From contig JADHZB010000716.1 in assembly GCA_015657535.1 (NCBI GenBank), positions 1-25,000 on the forward strand: a stretch of DNA of 25,000 bases, in the 5' to 3' direction. Below the pieces are notes generated by a model. It had not been told where the DNA came from, made no database searches, and worked only from the letters and a program-made list of their open reading frames with translations. This DNA is from Nephromyces sp. MM_2019 (taxonomy: Eukaryota; Apicomplexa; Aconoidasida; Nephromycida). How positions within the stretch are numbered: position 1 is the first letter of the stretch; the number at the start of each line of letters is the position of its first letter. A program made the translations under genes and the position numbers. Positions 1-10,914 of the stretch are shown here, in pieces.

Positions 1-1801
1 AATTCTGCGCAAATCGTAGTTACAAATAATAATGCAATCACTATATGCCTTGAAAAATTCACTTTCATTTTCAATAAATCATTCCTCAAAACGAATAAAT
101 AGGATTAGGTATGAAATTAATGGTCTCTCAAATATAAGGAAATTAGCTGACTTCAACTAATAGACTAATGATGAAATTTCTAATTTGAATCTTCATGAAT
201 TCCACACTAATTCCATATTGATTAAATTTATAAACACTAAATTCATTTTAGCTTCATTAAGACTTTTAAAATATAAAGTTTGATTAATGGTGTTTAGACA
301 GACTAAGTAATTACCTATGCATTAATTAATACTTAATATATAATACTTGATTCGCATATTTTCAAAATTATAATCACATTTTCTAAATTAACTTTATTCA
401 AATGGATTAATGTGAATGATAAATCTAGCTTACGTATCTATTATGCCATACCATAAGATAAAAGTAACTAGAACTTTTTATGGCTACTAAACTATACTTT
501 AATTGTCGAATTTCTTTTAACTAAAATTAATTAATTATAGATATCACCATTACACATCTATATATAGTAGAACACCAGTGCGTTAAAATACAGTCAAAGA
601 TGCTAGTGTATTAAACTTTTATCCTGACCAGAATTATAAAGCCTTATGTACTAGAAACAACAAATTTTATGTAAGAACTAAAAAGTGGAATTATTAAAGG
701 GGTTACTAGATTTAGTATGATAGTGCAATAAAAACTTAAGGAAACTCTATAGTTAATCGTTAGAGTGAATGAATTACAAAAGGCAATTTCGTTAAATAAT
801 CTACTTAGGGATACAAATTGTAAATCGTTACTGAAAATTAAACGAAATAATTGGTATATTTGAGTACAACGATTTTTTATTACATTTTATGAATAAGTAA
901 ATTACTACAAAATATACAAACTTCTGGGTTGAATTGCAAGCCAAAATAGACTCTACAATCTGGTTAAATAATTATTAAAACATTATCATTTGCTATTGAA
1001 AAATATAATTTATATAACCAAAACGAGAATCATCCTCAATTATGTTACACATGAAGCAACTATTACTTATCGGTGAATATTTGTACAGCATTGCCATAAT
1101 AGGGGTTTGAATAACTAGGATAAACAATGATATATTTTTAACATTTTGCAACATAGGTGTCAAATCAAATTGAAGGCAATATTATTTGATCAATTATACG
1201 CATTAAATCCAATTATATGAAGCGTTTATGTGCATTTGCTTTCATTCGAAAAAATTTAATTATTACATATTATTATTTTTAAGCTTATCAGAGAAGAAAT
1301 AAAATGAAATAGATCTGATTCGATCATATTCTGCTCCCATGAAGCAAAAGATTATTCAAGCTAAAAGTTAATCGGCATATGGTCAGGTGTTCCAAAGTAG
1401 AGGAAAATAGGAACTCAGATTAACGGAAAGGGAAATAAATCCATAAAGAACAGCTTTTCAAGGAACTCGAATTGTGGCAAAGATAAAAAAAGTATAAATC
1501 TAAAGCAAAAAATTTTGGATAATAGGTATAGCACGAAAGCTAAACAAAATCGAATAGCAAGTCAAAACTGCATCCGGGTTGCATTGGAATCTAATAACCT
1601 GCAATAGGGGTGGGAGCAAAAATTATTGTTTTGCTTACAGGCAGCAAGAAAATAATTAAAAATGCACCTAGTATGCAAGTTTAACAAGTTATAAGTATCT
1701 AGGATGCTGATGATAGTGATCACACATTAATTATATAAATTAACAAAAGGTGCCGAATGAGCTAGAAAAAAATATCAGGATGAATAACATTGAGAATTTC
1801 T
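1..1801. other. AT-rich gene-free stretch
   Basis: I see no supportable gene here. All six frames are broken by frequent stops. A few open pieces of 40-65 codons occur (for example a lysine- and asparagine-rich one on + around 1405-1600), but they have no start codon, splice signals or family resemblance. The last part probably belongs to the transposase relic that follows. Confidence 0.6.
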
Positions 1802-1960
1802 CAACATCATGGAGTATACTAGTAGTTTTTTAATAAATAACTAAATTTCATCTGGAATGTAATGAACCCATTGTAGTTTTCTGATGAAGCAAAAATCGAA
1901 CGGAATGATTGTCGTAAGGTGTTTGGGGTGTTGAAAATACTTCCTGCGTTAATGTGCTAA
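1802..1960 (+). pseudogene. PIF/Harbinger-type transposase fragment, decayed
   Basis: In one reading frame the end of this stretch (1880-1960) encodes an open 26-residue piece containing ERNDCRKVFGVLK. This resembles the conserved RKDVERAFGVL(Q/K) block near the third catalytic acidic residue of PIF/Harbinger DDE transposases. In the same frame, 37 residues before the F of FGVL, lies GVY, at about the spacing of the family's DGIY block. A phenylalanine a few residues before the E also fits. Four in-frame stops lie between the two blocks, so this cannot be translated intact. I see no terminal inverted repeats or target-site duplication. Family assignment rests on motif memory and spacing only. 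Confidence 0.5.
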
Positions 1961-3097
1961 AGAGGAAAATCAATTTGCTAACTTAGATCTATTTCGAGAC
2001 ACACCTTAGTAATTAGCCGAAATAAGAGAAATTATGATATATTGGATAATACAAAACAATGAAAGAAACAAAGTTAAGGTGTAAAAGACCAAAAAGAAAT
2101 AGATTTTTTCGCTAGTCGTTTTTAATTTTCCAACAAGCGTACAAATAGAAATTTGAAGCCACGATTGTTACGATTTAAGTCAATAAAAAAGGTTGGTGCT
2201 GAGAAATATAGTACTCTTAAAATTGAATCAAGATTAATTAAAAAATCATGACTTTCAAGTGGCATTGAGACTGACACGAAATGAATTATGTGTGGGATTT
2301 TAATCCAACAACAAAAATGCATTTCCAAAAGGGTGAAGAATCTATCACTAGGTTTTAGTAGTAATATTAGGGAAATTGACTTGGAAAGCTAAATGAATCT
2401 AGAACAAGAACAAGGCAGATTCATTAACTTCTTATTTTTTTCTCGGAATCCTTACTTTGATTTAAAAAAACACACGAGTCTAGCTTTTGCTTTCAATTCC
2501 ACGGCCATTATTTTTAATAACTGAAAACTATATCCTCTCTGCTTAAGTTCACAAAGACTCTATCACGAGTTCTAATTGTCACATTTGAACTCAACTGTGA
2601 AAGATACTCACAACAGCTATATTTTATCACCCATAGCCCGTCAAAAATAAAAAATTGTGATGTGCAAAAATAGTTGTTTTAGTTCATAAAAAAACATGAA
2701 GAAAAGATTTCATAATGATGAAAGTAAGACCTCACTGTACATTAAGAGTTTTCTTAAATGTCTATATGCATAATCGAAAAAATAAACTAAAGCTTCTGTA
2801 AGCGACTATTGGGCATTTTTTTTAGAGTAAGTTTAAAAACGGATAAATTGACTAGAAGTGTTTGGTGAATAAATCTTGTTTCTAACTTCCCCCGCAAATC
2901 CTAAATAAGCCGTACTTACATCGAAAGACGTAACGCTAGACACCTTAACTTGGCTAAACTATTGAAAACGACAGGAAAGAAGTAGTTCATGTGTACATAC
3001 ATTGCAATGACAAAAGACTAGACAGACTAAATATAGACTAAACAAGCTAAACTATAGTAGCTAAGACAATCCACAACTAAATTAACCAAGATAAACT
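1961..3097. other. AT-rich stretch, possible continuation of relic
   Basis: No gene is supportable. The part up to about 2400 looks somewhat less simple in composition than the flanks and may be further remnant of the transposase to its left, but I recognise no motif there. Around 3000-3090 there is a loose cluster of GACTAAA/GCTAAA words. Just beyond, an ATG-initiated frame of 51 codons (3098-3253, +, lysine-rich) is open but resembles nothing I know. Confidence 0.5.
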
Positions 3098-3253
3098 ATG
3101 AAAATAATCCCAAAAACTGGTAGCGAGATTCAGAATTTCACGAAAGCTAAAGATTATGAAAGGAAACTAAAGATAGCAGAAATGCAAAGATTCAAACTCA
3201 CAAACATCCAGAAAAAATCTCCCAAAAGCCTTACCAAATTCAAAAATATCTGA

Positions 3254-6200
3254 AACAAAATGAAAATCGATTTTTTCAATGGAAATTAGAATGAATTTTC
3301 TTAATAAGTTCCAACTTTTGTTAAGTCGTTATTTTATACTTGTGATTTTATAGAAAAATCAAAAAAGTTCAATTTTAAAACTCGTTTGATTTTAACTCTC
3401 CAATCATTGAATTAAGTAGAGTTGTGAAAGAGTAAAATATTATATACTAATTATGTGTCGTCACATTTTTGTAATTGGTAAATAGTGTTAAGTTGTTAAA
3501 TTGAGTGATTACTCTGAAACTAGCCAAAGATATAACAGTACACTAAACCATTATTTATTATGTGGGTGAGCGTGGATTGCATTCTAGCTGGTAGTTAGGA
3601 GTACCACACATCCCAAATTATTCAAAAATTTTTTACACTACTTATTTGTTACAGAGTGTAGGACTGTCACCCGAAGTCTTAGAGCTAGGCTGAAAAAGGG
3701 GTTGATGTGCAAATGGGTATTGAACCCAGAGCCATGTTTTGATGTAAATATTGGCACCAAAACATTAAGGAAATACCCATCACCAGTAATAAATTAATTA
3801 TTGATTGACAGTTCTACCTTTTAAAATAAAACTTAATTTTAGACCCAAGTTAGGTGCATTTTTAAAAGTTTTTCCTAATAATTTTCAAGTCAAGAAATTA
3901 CACTAGTCCTTTAAAGAACCCTACTTTGTATAATTTTTTATATCAATTTTTATGCTTAAAAATACTAAATTAGGTATTAGAGTTGATGGAGATCTAAGGA
4001 GGTTACTAATTCAGCTTGAAACCTTTCATCTAGTGTGATAAAAACACAGAAATTGCATGCTGAAATTAGCCTCAAATTTTCTGTTGCCATAATCTATGAG
4101 TTTCGAGAGCAAAACCTTGATTGAATGAAAATTATTGTTAAGTTTATTGCAACCTAAAGATTAATTAAATTATTAATTCAAGTGCTTTAGCTTCAAAAAA
4201 AGAACCAAAATAGTCAAATTCATAATTAATTGTATCACAAAATTGTTAAGTTTTGCACAACTTCTCATCTATTTGGCAAATGATTAATCTTAAAATTTGA
4301 TTTTCATAAATTTGCTGGTAAAGTCTCAGGTGGATTTTGATCAGCATTGAATTAACCTATAAAATCAATTAAATCCCAAATAGATTATTTTAGATATAAT
4401 TCAAGGCTTTATTTATTTATTGTTGGTTAGGCCTAAAAGCAATTTTAATTCATAAAATTTCTTTTAATGCTAATAAGCAAAAGCAATTTAATTCAACCAC
4501 TGTAGAACAATTTGAGGAGTTAGACCTTAAGTAGTAAGCTCCAATTGGACAATTTTGTGTTAAATCTCGAATCTTATATTAATTTTTATGTACAAATATA
4601 ATTTTTGTAAATGTAATTAACTTTAATTTCATTTATTATTAACATCACAATTTGAGGCTTTAAAAAAAACTTATACTTGATAAGGCTTCCTCACTATAAC
4701 AATTTTTATGATTGAAATATTTTTATGTCATATATATGTTGTTGCAAATTGAAAAAATAAGTTCACAATTAATTATTACGATTTAATTTAATCAATATCT
4801 AATTCATCTAGTCATAGAGTCACAAGCAGCCATAAAATAAAGTGATTTGCCTACAAAAATTACATAAAGCTTGTAAATTGCTAGCTTGTTGAATAGGAAA
4901 ATTGTAACCACAGCTACTGAATAATTCCTTATTTGAAAAAAATAATAGTATTTGAGAAAAAGAATAAATTCATTATGTAGATTTGATTCGAGTATTATTA
5001 TTTACCTCTTAAAAGTTATTGAAATTTGTCTAATGATCTAAGGTGAGCCTTCGGCTAGTACTTGCCTAAACTAGCTATCCATTGAATTATATTATTTTTG
5101 CAATAAACACTGTGTTTTATGAGATGAGGTGAATATGAAACCAAAAATAATTAAAATGTAAATAAAATTCCAAGAATTTGAATTAATTACTCAAAGATTT
5201 AATTAATTAATATGAATTGTTATTTATATATATATAAAACTTTACTTGCACCTTTATAATTGGAACCATCATTATGTTGCAGCTCAAAGTTATCAAACTC
5301 TGCTTTAATAACTGATAAGACAAATTAGGCAAATCATAACTCAGTTCGTTTATTTATAAAGTAGACCTAGCAGGAATAAAAGCAACACTAATCTTGTCAA
5401 TGAATACATTCAGATAATAAGGATATCATTGAAATTGGAAAGTTTTTCAGTATTCCTTTCAATATTGCATCATTAATCAGTTTTTAACAATTAATTTATT
5501 TGTTTAATTACGCTTTTTGCAACAAATACAATGAATCTTAAAATCCAATGGATAATATTTATATACAAAAAAGTGGGATTATACTGAATCAATATAATGC
5601 AATTTTGATATTTTTCATTTCATTTGCACAAAAAAAGCAGTTTTTAAATAGAATTTTATGAATTTATGCACATGAAATATCAATATCAATCGTGAAATAA
5701 GTATATAAAGACATTGATTATAAATTGTGATTTCTTTGTTTTGATAATACATTTGAAAGCTTCTTACTAATCTTAATCTTGAATCTAATTTCACAGCTAA
5801 AATGAACTTGAAAGCAGAAATGGATAAGAATTTATTAGTTATATTTTATATATTATTTTAGTAACTTTCAAATTTTTGTTACATTTAGTGGCCCGGTAAA
5901 CTAACGGAATGATTTCAGTATCTTAATTCTCGTGTCTTATTTGTGTTTTTATCCTAACAGAATCGTTCATTATCTGATTTATTTTCTTTCTCTGTCACTT
6001 GTATCTTTATTAATTTATTAATTTATCAGTGACTCAATTGAATAACACGTAACTGAATTTAATCTTTAGTAATTAAACCTCGATGTATTTATTTTTTACG
6101 AGTTGTAAAAAACTCAATAAATGAAAAAGAAAAGCACTAGTTCTAGAGGCAAAATATCTAAATCTGTAATTTAAGTGTTGATCATTCAGTGCTCAGCATT

Positions 6201-7465
6201 CTCTGTTTAGCGTTATTACAAAGTATGAGAGTCATGCATTATTTATAGCATAAAGTAGAAAACAAAAACACATCTAACACAGTGTATTCTGTCGTGGTAG
6301 GTTATGTAAATGAAAATAAACACTACATCTCACTGGAAAATATTGGATGTTTCAACCAGGCCAAAGTAAATTTTCCCATGTTATCACTTGTTTAAGAATA
6401 ACAGTAACATTTTAACATCCATCAAGAGAAATAGAAGTAAAAGAAACAAAATTCGTTTGAATTATGGTATTTCCTTAACACACTGCGCTGTAGTTAAACG
6501 TCTGACATAATTTTAGGATATTTATCTATTTTATATTGTGTATGTCTCTCACTATTTGACAAAACACTAAAAATTTGTCAAGACTTTAAGTCAAATTTAG
6601 CATAGGAATCCCTATATGAAAAGCATGAATAAGCTTCAATGCAATCATCCCACGTTCATTTATATATTCTGAACTCGGCCTATACTTAAGACTAATGTTT
6701 CACACAATTGATGAAACTTACTCTCCATTAGCACAACAAGTATCGAATAAAGAGACTCTTAAACAGGTTAAATTACAAAAGAATGTAGTCACTTGTAAGA
6801 TTTAAATTCTTTAGAGCTTTATAAGTGCCTGAAGCTTTGAAATAATTGCTCCAAAAACTGGTAGTAAATGATTGAAGTGAGACAATTTAAAAATTCTTAC
6901 TAAATTTCCATTTTTATGTCAAATATTTATAAATTCTTGAGATCGAATGGAAAATTGCCCCCTTGAAAGTAGAAATATACATTACCTTCACTAAGTTGAG
7001 GCTTTAACTTTTTTTAATTATCAGAATTTAACAACTATTAAGACTATGAATTAATCACTGTCGATCGTTGTTAACAGTGATAAATATATTTTTAAAAATT
7101 TCACAAATTAAGAAATAAACTCTTTGCTGCATGATTGTCACTTCATTTTGTAATTAATTTCAGAGCTGTATAAAACATGCTGTGGAATCAATACATAAAA
7201 ATAAAATACATTTATTTATAAAACAATGGTCCGGGAAAATTAGTAGCTAATTTATTCTATTCCAGACTAATTCGAGTTTAAGAGCAAGTATAAGATATTT
7301 TCAATGACGAGTATTAGATTTACACCAATATTCCTTTAATCACGTGCATTTAGCAACAGCTTAGTTATATTATAGATTATTATGTGAAATTTTTTCTATT
7401 CAATTTGTCATGACTTGCACGTTCGTTTCTATTTAACTTTTTCAGTAATGCCAAAGCACGCATAA
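3254..7465. other. Long AT-rich intergenic stretch
   Basis: I see no gene on either strand. The stretch is dominated by TTAATT/AATTAA words, homopolymer A/T runs and short TA repeats (for example around 5222-5238). The one structured element is the inverted repeat at 3713-3780. A 48-codon open piece around 6245-6395 (+) reads as protein-like but has no start, splice signals or secure family. Confidence 0.6.
3713..3780 (-). repeat. 9-bp inverted repeat with T-loop/B-box-like core
   Basis: ATGGGTATT at 3713-3721 and its perfect complement AATACCCAT at 3772-3780 could pair around a 50-base loop. On the minus strand the right end of the element contains GGGTTCAATACCC, a short stem around the seven-base loop TTCAATA, which resembles a tRNA T-arm and the Pol III B-box (GGTTCRANNCC). 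A TTTTT run follows about 20 bases later on that strand. I could not fold a complete tRNA, so a tRNA-derived SINE fragment or chance are the alternatives. Confidence 0.3.
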
Positions 7466-7639
7466 AACATTGCTGGGATAACATCTGGTGATACTTTCAT
7501 AAATGTTTGCTCCACTGAATATTTAAATCGAGAGGAGTTGGGAATGTTAACATCGTTAACATTAGTGTATACTAAACCCTGTACTATGCCCTTTTTGAGT
7601 CTTAGCTATTGGGTATCAATTTTTGGTACAATTCCTTAA
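7466..7639 (+). pseudogene. Open 57-residue fragment, possibly decayed protease
   Basis: This stretch stays open for 57 codons between two stops and has no ATG near its start, so it is not a complete gene. Its composition (G, C, P, W, D all present) is more protein-like than the surrounding AT-rich frames. Near its start it carries SGDTFIN, distantly like the DSGAT.NFI signature of retroviral-type aspartic proteases, but the catalytic D is replaced by T. The open frame and the bracketing stops are observed. The protease reading is a guess made more plausible by the clearer pol relics nearby. Confidence 0.2.
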
Positions 7640-8191
7640 TATCTGGAAAATTTCTTCTCAAGTCTCCTCTAGTACAATTATTTTTAGACCCCAAATTCAA
7701 TCTTTTTATGATATGTTAAAGAGATCCTATTACTAGATGCAAAGTGGATTTGAGAATTGATTGATTAGATGAGGCACCTTTATCCCTCAAATTGCCCAAT
7801 TATTCTTAAATTTCAATTTCTGATATGCTACATTCTGGCTCACAGACTCGATTATTTTTTCTCCATCCAAATAGGTATTTAAAAATCAAATCTTAACCAT
7901 TTAGGTATTACCAAGTACATAGTACTGCTGTCAAGTAAAAACTATTTAAGATTATCTTAAAATAGGCTGTTAGATTTTCTTTCATTTGAGTATTGTCCTT
8001 GGAAATATAAAAGAAAATCTCATTTGAATTGTATTTACTTGTTACTTTAAATAGTGTGTTTCTTTTTTGTGGGTAAATAAAAGTTCACTGCAAAGCTTTT
8101 GAATATTTCAAATATCAACCAGTTCATAGCGAATAGTGTTCTATTCTGTCAAAAAAGGTATATTATTCAAAGCTAAGATAATGTAAATTAT
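7640..8191. other. Gene-free stretch between relics
   Basis: No supportable gene. On the + strand around 7735-7890 a broken frame with several stops still reads in protein-like pieces, but I recognise no motif. It may be more decayed element sequence. Confidence 0.4.
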
Positions 8192-9088
8192 TCACAACGC
8201 CTCCTTAATTTCTGCTACTGTGGTAATTATTCCGACATATGGTTCAATATCAACATATTTTGCCAGCTGCGAGTCCTTTTCTGCCCTAAAGCTTGTACTC
8301 CCTACTCTTTTCACTTTGGTAAGACAGTTTGTTAGTACATATTTTAGGAATAACTCCTTAAGGACTCTTATTCTAGTCTCTTTGACCACTTTTCGAGTGC
8401 TAAAACAATCAGATTTTACATACTAAATCAGTTGCACTATTCACTATTTCGGGAATCACAAAGTCTTGTAGCACAATTATGTAATTTATCTTTCGTGCAA
8501 GTAGGTACCTCAACCAAACTTCAGAGTCTAACTCAAGTTGTCTACAAACTGGCTATACACTCAAAGTATCTTCATCCCATTTAGCCTCATAGTCCTGGCT
8601 TAGATTATCCATCAAATTTAAATCATTTAAATATAGCTTGTGTAAGTTATGCTTCCTCGAACCAATATAAATTATAGCATTTGAATCAAAATTGAGTGTA
8701 TGCAACATAAAGTAAGAGTCAAAAAATAAAGTTTAATTTAAATTATAATAAACTAGCTCTTAGCAAATAAGGACTCCTATGAAAAAATTATTCCACTTTC
8801 TGTGTTGCATAGACCCTGTTAATCATGTATAAATTTGGAATTTAGTTTATCTAAGCCTCATTAGACTGGTAAATCCTTATGGTGGCAATTGATTTAGCTA
8901 GAGTTAACAGTTGCTATAATTATAAGGAGGCCCTCAAATGAATTAGAAATGAAATCAATATTCAAATAACTCCTTTCCCGAATAAAATGCTCCCAACTTC
9001 TATGATAACCATTATGAAAATCGTCAAGAAAAAATGAGGTGTCTATCATGGCTTCTGTCTCTTTTTTAATAAACGGTAATTCACGTTT
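8192..9088 (-). pseudogene. Ty3/gypsy-like pol relic: RT, RNase H, integrase zinc domain
   Basis: Three protein-like blocks follow one another on the minus strand in the order of an LTR-retrotransposon pol gene. Block 1 (9088-8894) contains FFLDDF (coding near 9020-9034) followed ten residues later by WEHF, like the YxDD box of reverse transcriptase and its downstream EEH motif. Block 2 (8732-8409) contains AIIYIGSRKHN, like the Y-x-SRK-x-N motif of Ty3/gypsy RNase H, then an in-frame TAG (8553-8555), then LLARKINYIIVLQDFVIPEI, like the start of the H2C2 integrase domain. Block 3 (down to 8192) is in another frame and contains RIRVLKELFLKYVLTNC, like the yV..C..C end of that domain. In-frame stops, a frameshift, a replaced cysteine and too-short spacing between RT and integrase show that it is dead. 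I saw no LTRs. Confidence 0.55.
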
Positions 9089-9972
9089 TCATATAATAGT
9101 TAATTTACTGAAAAAGTGTGTAACAAAAACATTTTACACAATTTTGTCCAAGCTACATAAAGTATCAGTTGGAGTTATTGATATTATTATATTCAGGCAG
9201 TGACACCAATAGGTAAGAGAATTTATATTATTTAATATTCGGTTTGATATTTATCAAGATTGTATTAACTAAATTTTTCAAAACATATTTAAAAGTTGCT
9301 TGAAAATTCAAAAATAAAGCAATAAAACAGACCTAGGTAATATAAGCTAATTTTTGCTTATTCACATCCATAAAATACAAGATAGTGCAATGTTTAATAC
9401 CACCATGTATTGTATATCTTTACATAAAAGTTATTTGTTGTGACCTAAAACTTTACTATGTATGACTATAAACTGTATATATCATTTACACCTCCAAAAA
9501 CTTTTAAAGTTAAGTTTTAAAAGGCGTTTTCTAAGCTACTATAATATTCATGACTCGAATAAGGAGTTTGTGTTAGAAAAATGAAAAGCTCCTATGATTT
9601 GTAAAACAATTCCAAACATGATAGTATATACATATCATAAGCTATCATATGTTAAGTAATCATGGTTATGTAGTATAAATAATATTTTGGAAATAGTTAT
9701 TTACTTAAAAATTCTATTTTCTGGTATTATTTGAAGTTTTCTAACATTTTTTTAGTTTTTAAGTAAGCTAGATCATCAAATTAGGATGTTAAACTTTTCA
9801 TGAGGTGTTGGAATGCAATTTTTGTACAATAGGTTAAAAAAGTTAATAGGAAAGCTACAAAACTGATACAATTTACACGGCTGTTAATTCAAAAAATATC
9901 ATTGAACAAAAATGCTTTAGCAATATAATTAAAATAACATTGGCACTAATTGTTATCAAGTATATCTTTTAA
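9089..9972. other. AT-rich stretch between two relics
   Basis: No gene is supportable on either strand, and I see no LTR-like terminal repeat on the side facing the pol relic. The sequence is ordinary AT-rich spacer. Confidence 0.5.
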
Positions 9973-10074
9973 AGGTTAAAGATAAAACAAAGCTTTAAAA
10001 ATGAGTTAAGGAAGGTCAAAGTACAGATACCCTGGGATTCCGGGCACAATTTTATTAGTACGTTAGCACAATAG
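9973..10074 (+). pseudogene. Retropepsin (retrotransposon aspartic protease) fragment
   Basis: A 33-codon open piece ends in PWDSGHNFISTLAQ just before a TAG. It closely resembles the DSGATHNFIS active-site signature of Ty3/gypsy retropepsins, with two residues missing between DSG and HNFIS. D is the catalytic aspartate in that family. After the stop, more stops follow in the same frame, and I see no adjoining gag or RT on this strand. It therefore looks like an isolated decayed fragment, in opposite orientation to the pol relic at 8192-9088. The motif is observed. The family assignment rests on this single signature. Confidence 0.5.
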
Positions 10075-10914
10075 GCTTGACAAAGTGTTAAATAATAGCA
10101 CAAAGTTAGGTTGAGAATCACGCTATTAATAATGTAACCAGACTGTAAGCAAGCTATTTGTAAGAAACATATCTAATTCACTTATCAAAAAGTCAATTGA
10201 GTAAAAATCAGTGTGTGTCAACTTATCATACATTATGGAGTTGATTCATAAATTATTTTGTAAAACACTACATTCTTAATTTGCTTTATTACTTCTCTTT
10301 TAAGTTGAGCATCAGACTATTATTCTACTTCAAATCCTGTATAACAATATTTTAAATTATATCTGAAAAATATCAAATTCAAGTATTTAACATTAGCAGT
10401 ATAGTAATTTTTATTGTTTTGCAGATCTTGTTATTATTAAATATATTAATTTCGTTATAATTCTATCTATAGCGATTCCTATAAAGCTTATATTTGATAA
10501 TAGTTTTGAAATATCTTTCGTTCTAAACAATTTATAAATCAAGAATTCAATTATTTATAAAATATCTTGTTATTTAAAATGCTATGATATATTGGAGAAG
10601 TTTAGCATCTGTCGTTGGATTTTAGTTTACAAATTATTTCAGATAGGAAAATAAAACAAAATTAAAATTAAATAAGTTAAAAAAGAAATATTTTAAAATT
10701 TGAAATTCACAGAACAGTCACTTTTTTAAAGTGCTTATAAAAACAAAGCTCTATTTTAAAATTCTATTGTCGCATGTAAATAAAAAAAAGAGTATAGCTT
10801 TAAAATACTTATGTATATCACTGTTGATATACATACACATGTTGAAAGTTTTAAAATTAAATTTAAAAATAATGTTCTCTATAGATTCCCTTTTACCAAG
10901 TTATCGTTTTCCTC
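10075..10914. other. 3' flank of the transporter gene, AT-rich
   Basis: No gene is supportable. Open frames here are lysine-, leucine- and isoleucine-rich products of AT composition. The right edge is the 3' flank of the minus-strand transporter. I found no exact AATAAA close to its stop codon. Confidence 0.5.

Noticed and set aside
2122..2328. Minus-strand frame of 68 codons
   Set aside because: Composition fits an AT-rich chance frame, there are no motifs, and it lies beside a transposase relic on the other strand.
5041..5090. Short hairpin AGCC-TTC-GGCT considered as part of a tRNA
   Set aside because: No T-arm or acceptor stem can be drawn around it.
6245..6395. Plus-strand open piece whose end vaguely recalls the hAT dimerisation motif
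   Set aside because: Only a few residues agree and the expected continuation after a stop is absent.
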